From NCBI GenBank assembly GCA_014729705.1, contig WJJK01000215.1, forward strand, positions 1 through 10,225: a stretch of 10,225 bases of DNA, given 5' to 3'. Position numbers and translations under genes: made by a program. This DNA comes from Candidatus Altarchaeales archaeon. Lineage in GTDB: Archaea > Altiarchaeota > Altiarchaeia > IMC4 > SCGC-AAA252-I15. This document shows positions 1 through 4,566 of this stretch, piece after piece (within the stretch, counting starts at the first letter, position 1; every line of letters begins with the position of its first letter). The notes beneath the pieces were generated by a model, which saw only the letters and a list, made by a program, of their open reading frames with translations, did not search any database and was not told the DNA's origin.

Positions 1-2150
1 CAACAGCTTACGTGTATGGATTTAGTGCCCTCCTTCTCCCGGAACCCGCCTTGATATATTTCTTCTGTGATGTGGGGCATGATGGGCGCCAGGAGCTTGA
101 GTATGGTTAGCAGGCTTTGGTATAGCGTGTGTTGAGCCGAAGATTTAGAGTCAAACCCCCTGTCGTCGGGTCGGTAGAGGCGGGCTTTAACTAGCTCTAA
201 ATAGTAGTCGCAGAAAATCTGCCAGAAGAATTTCTCGACATCCGCCTTAGTCCTATAGTACTCGTATTGCTCGAAGGAACGGGTGCTTGACTCAATGATT
301 CTGCTGAGTTTGGTTAAAAGCCATCTATCCACTAACTCAAGCTCCTGTTCCCCGGGCTTATAGTCTTTGAGGTGTATGAAACTGAAGCGGGAGGCGTTCC
401 ACAGTTTAGTTATGAATTTGTCTGCCGTAACCAGGTCTTTCTCGCTGAAGGGCAGATCATCCCCCAGCTTGCATCCTGCGGCCCAGAATCTGAGGGCGTC
501 TGCGCAGTATTTTTCGATCATCTCCTGGGGCTCCACGACGTTGCCCTTGCTTTTACTCATCTTCTTGCCGTGGGGGTCTTGAGCGTGGCCGGATATAATG
601 ACGTCAGCCCAGGGGTTCACTCCATCATGCATGCGGGATTTCACGACGGTGTTGAAAAGCCAGAACGTGATGATGTCGTGGGCTTGAGGTCTTAAATCCA
701 TTGGATAAAGTTTATCATAAACCTCATGTTCTTTGAACAAGTCGACTGCGAGTTTAGGGGTTAGGGATGAGGTAGCCCACGTATCCAATACGTCTTTTTC
801 CGGCCGGAATTCACGGCACCCGCATTCCGGGCATACGTCAACGGGGGGGTTGTCTGTCATGGGGTCTACGGGCAAATCAATTTCATCTGCCAGTATCACT
901 TCATCGCATCCACTGCAATACCATACTGGGAAGGGGACTCCGAAGTATCTTTGCCTGGATATGAGCCAGTCCCACTGCAGGCCCGCCACCCAGTGTTCAT
1001 AGCGGTGGCTCATGTGTTTAGGATGCCAATTAAGTTGCCTGCCCCACTCAAGCATTTCATCCTTTAAATCAAGGTATTTGACGAACCACTGCTTGCTTTT
1101 TAGGTACTCTATTTCGGTGCCGCAGCGCTCGTGCACGTTGACTGGGTGGGTTATGTCTTCTTGATTCACAAGCAAACCCACATCTTCTAGGTCGCCTACT
1201 ATTTTTTCCCGGGTTTCCCTGACACTCAACCCCTCGTATTCCCCTGCTAATTCAGTCATCCGCCCATCCTTTGTTATAGCAACCTTGATGGGCAGGTTGT
1301 GGGCTCGCTGCCATTCCATGTCGGTTTGGTCGCCGAAGGTGCAGCACATTACGACCCCCGTTCCCTTCATGGGGTCTGCTCGAGGGTCCGGGAGTATGGG
1401 GACTTCAAATCCAAAAAGCGGGACCCTTGCTTTCCTACCCTCGTATCCGATGTATCTCTCATCCTCTGGGTGATAGAATACCGCCACACAAGCGGGGAGA
1501 AGTTCGGGGCGGGTTGTGGCTATCACAAGGTCTTGCCCGTCTACCTTGAATATGATGTCGTTGAACCTGGATTTTATGTCCCGATCCTCGCATTCCACCT
1601 GGCTTATGCCCGTCTCGCATTGGGGGCACCACATGGTTGGCGCGTCTTTCCGGTATTCCCTGCCCATATGGTATAAGTCGATGAAGCTTTTCTGGCTTAT
1701 CCGTTGGCTGTGCTCATCTATGGTGGTGTAGAAGATGTTCCAGTCGCAGCTCATCCCAATCCGTTTCCAGTCGGAGGCGTATTTCGGGCGTAACTCTTCT
1801 TTAAGTGTTTTCAGGCATAGTTTTATGAATTCCTCGCGGCTCATATCGCCGGCTAATACCTTCTTCTCACGCTCAATCAATCTCTCAGTGGGTATGCCGT
1901 TGTCGTCGGTGCCGAAGGGGTAGAATACGTTGTATCCCGCCATCCTTTTGTAGCGGACGATGAAGTCTTGTTGGCTGTAGCTGAAGGCGTGGCCTAAATG
2001 CATTTTCCCGGAAACAGTGGGTGGGGGCGTGTCGACGCTAAATATTTTTTTCTCGGAGTCCGGGTTGAATCTGTATACATCTTCCCGCTCCCAGTGTCTC
2101 TGCCACCGGGGTTCAGCCTCCCTTGGATCATATCTCTTCGCTAAAGCCAT
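1..2150 (-). CDS. valS: Valyl-tRNA synthetase, archaeal type (3' end beyond window)
   Basis: This cytoplasmic class Ia synthetase charges tRNA-Val with valine and edits mischarged threonine. The frame is open from the ATG at 2150 to the window edge (716 full codons). The HIGH motif is HLGH at residues 51-54, preceded by the proline-rich PPPTVSG stretch typical of ValRS. KMSKSK is at about 530-535. Cysteine pairs at 412/415 and 440/443 form a zinc-ribbon pattern just before the DTWATSS motif, which is specific to ValRS/IleRS. The visible end reads PHITEEIY, the anticodon-binding helical domain, so roughly the last 100-150 residues are missing. The start fits the family N-terminus (KRYDPREAEPRWQRHW). 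Only a weak GG-rich Shine-Dalgarno (AGG, GG) precedes it. It is transcribed divergently from the gene at 2249. ValRS rather than IleRS or LeuRS is well supported. Confidence 0.96.
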   Translation of the reverse strand, partial: MALAKRYDPREAEPRWQRHWEREDVYRFNPDSEKKIFSVDTPPPTVSGKMHLGHAFSYSQQDFIVRYKRMAGYNVFYPFGTDDNGIPTERLIEREKKVLAGDMSREEFIKLCLKTLKEELRPKYASDWKRIGMSCDWNIFYTTIDEHSQRISQKSFIDLYHMGREYRKDAPTMWCPQCETGISQVECEDRDIKSRFNDIIFKVDGQDLVIATTRPELLPACVAVFYHPEDERYIGYEGRKARVPLFGFEVPILPDPRADPMKGTGVVMCCTFGDQTDMEWQRAHNLPIKVAITKDGRMTELAGEYEGLSVRETREKIVGDLEDVGLLVNQEDITHPVNVHERCGTEIEYLKSKQWFVKYLDLKDEMLEWGRQLNWHPKHMSHRYEHWVAGLQWDWLISRQRYFGVPFPVWYCSGCDEVILADEIDLPVDPMTDNPPVDVCPECGCREFRPEKDVLDTWATSSLTPKLAVDLFKEHEVYDKLYPMDLRPQAHDIITFWLFNTVVKSRMHDGVNPWADVIISGHAQDPHGKKMSKSKGNVVEPQEMIEKYCADALRFWAAGCKLGDDLPFSEKDLVTADKFITKLWNASRFSFIHLKDYKPGEQELELVDRWLLTKLSRIIESSTRSFEQYEYYRTKADVEKFFWQIFCDYYLELVKARLYRPDDRGFDSKSSAQHTLYQSLLTILKLLAPIMPHITEEIYQGGFREKEGTKSIHVSC

Positions 2151-2193
2151 TATCCTGCCTAAGTTATCTGAAAACTCCAATAAAAGAACCTTT

Positions 2194-2203
2194 GATTTAA
2201 TAA
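2194..2203. promoter_or_regulatory. Candidate TATA box in the valS divergent intergenic region
   Basis: The 98-bp gap between valS and the plus-strand gene at 2249 contains ATTTAATAAG, which reads as a TATA-like box on both strands (TTTAATAA and TTATTAAA). Placing transcription about 26 bp away would give leaders of roughly 20-25 nt for either gene. No clear BRE is visible, so the assignment is weak. Confidence 0.3.
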
Positions 2204-2248
2204 GGGTTTTCCAACAATAATTAAGGTAACGAGGGGTGTTTTTTTTTG

Positions 2249-2746
2249 ATGATGGATAAGCAGCAGCTTAAAGTAGCAGTGATTGTTGGGGGTTTGACTT
2301 TCATGGTTACCGCGATCGTTTTGTTCATACTTGGTTTGATGGGGATGGTTACTTTAGGGGGGTTGCTGGGTTACTTGATTGGCAGCTTGGATGCTCAGCA
2401 GCAGTCCTTCACGGCCCAGGGGTTTCAGGGGTTTGAGGTTTCTAAGGCGGTATTCAATACGGAAGGCTTGTTTACAGCAGTCGTAACCAACAAAAACGAG
2501 TACCCCATTAAAGTCATCGACACGTCTTTTTCGAACAGTATCGACGGCAGCCGCTGCGGCTGCCGAATCACCCCCCAGCAGGTTCAACCCCGGGCGCAGG
2601 CGGTGTTAACCTGCCGCGGCTGCATCAGCCGCATACACGAGAAAGGCGAGGGATACCGAGTTGTCGTCAACTTCAAGGAGTACCTGCCTAAAAACGGCAT
2701 CCTAAGATCAGACGATGGATATATAGTCGGACAATACGTGGAGTAA
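2249..2746 (+). CDS. Membrane-anchored extracytoplasmic protein with CxC and CxxC cysteines
   Basis: I do not recognise a named family. The 165-residue product begins with a short polar stretch (MMDKQQLK). A long glycine-rich hydrophobic segment follows at about residues 9-46, giving one or two membrane passes. The rest is polar and beta-rich, with the alternating pattern of an Ig-like or pilin-like sandwich (VVTNKNEYPIKVID, then YRVVVNFKEY). Four cysteines form CGC (103, 105) and CRGC (122, 125). They could make two disulfides or bind a metal. The ATG at 2249 is preferred over the in-frame TTG at 2246 and ATG at 2252, because a Shine-Dalgarno-like GAGGGGTG (2231-2238) lies 10 nt upstream. 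Its MMD-polar-membrane start resembles the protein starting at 3081. A role next to archaeal pilin-like or thiol proteins is inference. Confidence 0.75.
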   Translation: MMDKQQLKVAVIVGGLTFMVTAIVLFILGLMGMVTLGGLLGYLIGSLDAQQQSFTAQGFQGFEVSKAVFNTEGLFTAVVTNKNEYPIKVIDTSFSNSIDGSRCGCRITPQQVQPRAQAVLTCRGCISRIHEKGEGYRVVVNFKEYLPKNGILRSDDGYIVGQYVE

Positions 2747-2756
2747 CACCTAAAAG

Positions 2757-2858
2757 ATGTCTGCATTAGCGCTTCTGAAATCCATACTTGAATACGGTTT
2801 CAATGAAATCAAACTAGGCGTCTCAATGATCAAAGACGCCAAAAACGGGGAAAACTAA
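2757..2858 (+). CDS. Possible 33-residue small protein
   Basis: An uninterrupted ATG-to-TAA frame of 34 codons begins 10 bp after the preceding gene on the same strand and before its poly-T terminator. The product starts MSALALLKSILEYG and could form one amphipathic helix; it has no cysteines and no recognisable motif. The only possible ribosome site is GGAG at 2740-2743, 13 nt upstream, overlapping the previous stop. A hairpin lies inside the frame, so this may be structured 3'-UTR rather than a gene. Confidence 0.25.
   Translation: MSALALLKSILEYGFNEIKLGVSMIKDAKNGEN
2817..2840 (+). other. 7-bp hairpin in the 3' region of the 2249 transcript
   Basis: GGCGTCT (2817-2823) pairs perfectly with AGACGCC (2834-2840) around a 10-nt loop that contains the palindrome TGATCA. 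It lies about 70 bp after the 2746 stop and about 40 bp before the first terminal T-run. It could be a 3'-end stabiliser or a protein-binding site; no T-run follows it directly. Confidence 0.4.
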
Positions 2859-2877
2859 AATATGTGGTTTAAACCCC

Positions 2878-2895
2878 TTTTTACGCGATTTTTTT
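2878..2895 (+). terminator. Archaeal poly-T terminator
   Basis: Two T-runs, T5 (2878-2882) and T7 (2889-2895), are separated by ACGCGA. They end the plus-strand transcript directly before the convergent tRNA-Ser gene. T-rich sites without a strong adjacent hairpin are the usual archaeal terminator form. Confidence 0.55.
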
Positions 2896-2981
2896 CGCCG
2901 GGGTTGGGATTTGAACCCAAGCTCCCGTGAAGGAACACGCTTTCCAGGCGTGCGCGTTAAGCCGTGCTCCGCCACCCCGGC
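2896..2981 (-). tRNA. tRNA-Ser(GGA)
   Basis: This 86-nt gene folds as a class II tRNA. The acceptor stem is GCCGGGG with CCCCGGC plus discriminator G. The anticodon stem is CACGC/GCGTG around the loop CTGGAAA, giving anticodon GGA for UCC and UCU serine codons. The T arm is TTGGG-TTCAAAT-CCCAA. A long variable arm (about 15 nt) and discriminator G are both serine features. CCA is not encoded, so it must be added by the CCA-adding enzyme. There is no intron. The gene sits alone between two plus-strand genes. Confidence 0.95.
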
Positions 2982-3028
2982 AATTGTGGCAACATATTTT
3001 TTTTGAAGCTCCACCTCATTAATTGGGG

Positions 3029-3043
3029 GAAAGGTTTTTATAT
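3029..3043 (+). promoter_or_regulatory. BRE/TATA promoter of the 3081 gene
   Basis: GAAAGG (BRE-like, 3029-3034) runs into TTTTTATAT (3035-3043), close to the archaeal consensus. The expected transcription start is near 3065, leaving a leader of about 15 nt before the ATG at 3081. A second TATA-like TTTATATTT at 3058-3066 would instead give a leaderless transcript. Confidence 0.6.
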
Positions 3044-3080
3044 TTCGGGGTTTATTGTTTATATTTCATTGTATTTGATT

Positions 3081-3830
3081 ATGATGGATGAGCAAACCCA
3101 GGTTAAGGCGGTTTTGGTGGTTGTAGCTTTAGTTATCGGCTTGGGTTTAGGCTATCAATTCGGTTTAACCCGTGTTAGTGATTCAAATACTCTGCCTTCC
3201 ATGGACTCTGGTTTAACGGTTTTGTATCTTTACCCCAGCCGTTGTGTGGATTGCAGTCAGAAGGGTCCGGGGGCCTGTGACTACTGCAACTCCTACTATG
3301 ATGAAACACTTCTTGAAGCGGTTTCCCAGGAGCTTGTGGTGCCCATCAACTGGTATTTCACGTCTTTTGTGAGCGAGGCTACCTTGGTTGTTGCAGGCGG
3401 GGATGCAGATGAATTCGGGGTTGGAGCGGTTGAAGGTAAATACGGCATAGCCAACACCCTCTGTGCGGTGGCTGAACACGAGAAATCCTGCTTAATGAGG
3501 GATAAGGAGCTTGAGAGAGTGGAATCATGCATAGAGAAATACAACCTCACACCCGAAACCCTGATCTACCATTATACGTCGGGGGAATGCAGCCACTGTG
3601 AATACACTTCTGCTGAGGTAACCCAGTATCAAAGGGAATCAGGTAAACCCGTATACTGGATCGACCACCAGGATCCTGAGCAGAAAAAAATCCTCGACGA
3701 ATGCTTCGGAGCCTTCACCAACCTCAACCTAGTGCCCCAACTCTTATGCCCGAGAAACGGTTTGGATTTAACAGGCAGAAGCAGCGTAAACCAGATATAC
3801 TCCTTCGCCAACCGATGTGAAGGCACATAA
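3081..3830 (+). CDS. Membrane-anchored protein with two thioredoxin-like domains, 12 cysteines
   Basis: The 249-residue product has a short polar start, one membrane segment (about 8-29) and a large domain probably outside the membrane. Two thioredoxin-like halves are visible. The first has VLYLYPSRCVDC, with C55 and C58, followed by a second CxxC (C66, C69) and C128/C137. The second has LIYHYTSGECSHC (C170, C173), VYWIDHQD and the likely cis-proline VPQLLC (P219, C223), the classic thioredoxin arrangement. The other cysteines are C150, C208 and C246. I infer a thiol-disulfide oxidoreductase or isomerase, or a metal-handling thiol protein. The frame is open back to 2964, but that would run antisense through the tRNA. 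The ATG at 3081 follows a good promoter and yields a clean membrane anchor; no Shine-Dalgarno is visible. Fold assignment is likely, exact function unknown. Confidence 0.8.
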   Translation: MMDEQTQVKAVLVVVALVIGLGLGYQFGLTRVSDSNTLPSMDSGLTVLYLYPSRCVDCSQKGPGACDYCNSYYDETLLEAVSQELVVPINWYFTSFVSEATLVVAGGDADEFGVGAVEGKYGIANTLCAVAEHEKSCLMRDKELERVESCIEKYNLTPETLIYHYTSGECSHCEYTSAEVTQYQRESGKPVYWIDHQDPEQKKILDECFGAFTNLNLVPQLLCPRNGLDLTGRSSVNQIYSFANRCEGT

Positions 3831-3836
3831 TTTTTT
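3831..3836 (+). terminator. T6 run after the thioredoxin-like gene
   Basis: A T6 run begins immediately after the TAA at 3828-3830 and fits a minimal archaeal terminator. It runs into the outer copy of the leuS-end repeat. Confidence 0.4.
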
Positions 3837-3866
3837 ATTCTAGGTATATCCCGGGTTTCATGGGTT
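3833..3866. repeat. Outer copy of leuS 3'-end direct repeat
   Basis: These 34 bp match 4533-4566 at 32 positions, in the same orientation and offset by exactly 700 bp. Read on the minus strand it encodes PMKPGIYLE and a stop, that is, the leuS C-terminus (PMKPGIYIE) with no reading frame in front of it. The differences are GGG for GGA (silent) and CTA for ATA (Leu for Ile). Confidence 0.9.
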
Positions 3867-4191
3867 TTGGTTGAGTTTTTGGATTAGTTGCGGTAGTTCG
3901 TGTTGTATGATTTCCCATATGATGTCGTAATTTACTCCGAAATAATGGTGTATTAGTCTATCTCTTATTCCTGCCATGTTTTTCCAGGGGATTTCTGCGT
4001 ATCGTTTTTTTTGTCTTTTCAGAAATGTTTTTAGTTGCCTCCCCTATTACTTGGAGGTTGCGTACGACAGCATCCTGTGTTTTAAGATCCCCGAGAAATT
4101 CTTCGTAATCCATCTCCTTGACGTATTCCGTACTTCTTTTGGAGGCTTCAATAATGTCTTCCAAGAAATCTTTGTCGCTTCTCTCAGACAT
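3858..4191 (-). pseudogene. hepT: HepT-family HEPN toxin, split by a frameshift
   Basis: HepT toxins are HEPN-fold RNases partnered with an MntA nucleotidyltransferase. The intact frame from the ATG at 4191 gives a HepT N-terminus (FLEDIIEASKRS, then AVVRNLQVIGEATKNIS). At an A8 run (4005-4012 on the plus strand) the frame is lost, and it stops at 3958 after 77 residues. Removing one A restores a 110-residue protein of normal family length. It has EIPWKNMAGIRDRLIHHYF, with the RX4HXY signature (R76, H81, Y83), and ends at the TGA at 3858-3860. As written, the catalytic motif is out of frame. The ATG overlaps the mntA stop by 8 nt, implying translational coupling. The last codons lie within the leuS-derived repeat. 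It may be a decayed toxin, a slippage-regulated toxin or an assembly indel. Confidence 0.88.
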
Positions 4192-4486
4192 ACTGCATCT
4201 GTTTTTTTATGTTTTCACGTGACTTAGGCACCCGGATGTGGCGGACTCCTTCAGGTGTTAATAAATCCACTTTCTTACCTAAGGTTTTCTCTATATGTTG
4301 AGCTAATTCCATGAAACGTAGGCCGGGAGTCTTATTAAACTCAACCACTAAATCGACGTCGCTTTCTCTGGATGCATTACCTTTGGCAAATGATCCAAAC
4401 AATGCTAGCTTATCCACACCATATTTCTGATGTAGGTATGGCATTTGTTGTTTTAATGCACAAATAATTTCTTCTTTTGACTCCAT
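4184..4486 (-). CDS. mntA: MntA-family minimal nucleotidyltransferase antitoxin
   Basis: This 100-residue protein is a minimal nucleotidyltransferase. It carries the signature GSFAKGNASRESDVDLVVEF (from G31), with catalytic D43 and D45 and a third acid at D74 (KKVDLLTPEG). In studied MntA-HepT pairs the antitoxin transfers AMP to the tyrosine of the HepT RX4HXY motif and so silences the RNase. The order antitoxin then toxin, with an 8-nt stop/start overlap, is typical. The start at 4486 lies about 32 bp after a TATA box, so the message is probably nearly leaderless. Unlike its partner, the gene is intact with all active-site residues. Composition is clearly more A+T-rich than leuS. Confidence in the family is high; activity here depends on whether any full HepT is made. 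Confidence 0.93.
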   Translation of the reverse strand: MESKEEIICALKQQMPYLHQKYGVDKLALFGSFAKGNASRESDVDLVVEFNKTPGLRFMELAQHIEKTLGKKVDLLTPEGVRHIRVPKSRENIKKQMQYV

Positions 4487-4513
4487 TGTCTGTTAAATAC
4501 ACTTACAAGAGTA

Positions 4514-4522
4514 CTTATAAAA
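4514..4522 (-). promoter_or_regulatory. mntA: TATA box of the mntA-hepT operon
   Basis: Minus-strand TTTTATAAG is a good archaeal TATA box. Transcription would begin near 4492, about 5 nt before the mntA start. It lies inside the repeat-bounded segment, so the cassette carries its own promoter. Confidence 0.55.
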
Positions 4523-4525
4523 TGC

Positions 4526-4532
4526 AAAAAAA
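4526..4532 (-). terminator. leuS: T7 run directly behind leuS
   Basis: On the minus strand, seven T residues begin 2 nt after the leuS stop codon. They abut the inner repeat and precede the mntA TATA box, so they probably separate the leuS and mntA transcripts. Confidence 0.45.
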
Positions 4533-4566
4533 TTTTATTCTATGTATATTCCGGGTTTCATGGGTT
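4533..4566. repeat. leuS: Inner copy of leuS 3'-end direct repeat
   Basis: This copy is the functional end of leuS: on the minus strand it encodes PMKPGIYIE and the TAA at 4535-4537. It matches 3833-3866 at 32 of 34 positions. Homology stops sharply on both sides (GGGC against TTGG, and A7 against AATT). Confidence 0.9.

Larger units (their letters stand above)
3833..4566 (-). mobile_element. Putative inserted toxin-antitoxin cassette bounded by leuS-end repeats
   Basis: The segment holds a TATA box, mntA and hepT between two 34-bp near-identical direct repeats, with no integrase or transposase. Hand counts give about 38% G+C over 4201-4500 and 39% over 3901-4200, against about 54% over 6421-6720 inside leuS. 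Foreign composition plus duplication of a host gene's 3' end is the pattern left by site-specific integration or by an insertion with a long target duplication. The mechanism is inference; the repeats and composition are seen directly. Confidence 0.6.

Noticed and set aside
367..1923. Several plus-strand open frames of 60-125 codons.
   Set aside because: They lie opposite the strongly supported valS frame, have no family features and no ribosome sites or promoters.
2990..3004. A run of T/A (ATATTTTTTTT) as the TATA box of the tRNA-Ser gene.
   Set aside because: Its centre is only about 17 bp from the mature 5' end, which would place the transcription start inside the tRNA. The A+T-rich box at 3035-3045, read on the minus strand, is an equally uncertain alternative.
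2964..3080. A 39-codon upstream extension of the thioredoxin-like gene beginning at 2964.
   Set aside because: It would start inside the antisense of the tRNA-Ser gene and run through the BRE/TATA promoter. The ATG at 3081 directly follows that promoter and gives a normal membrane anchor.
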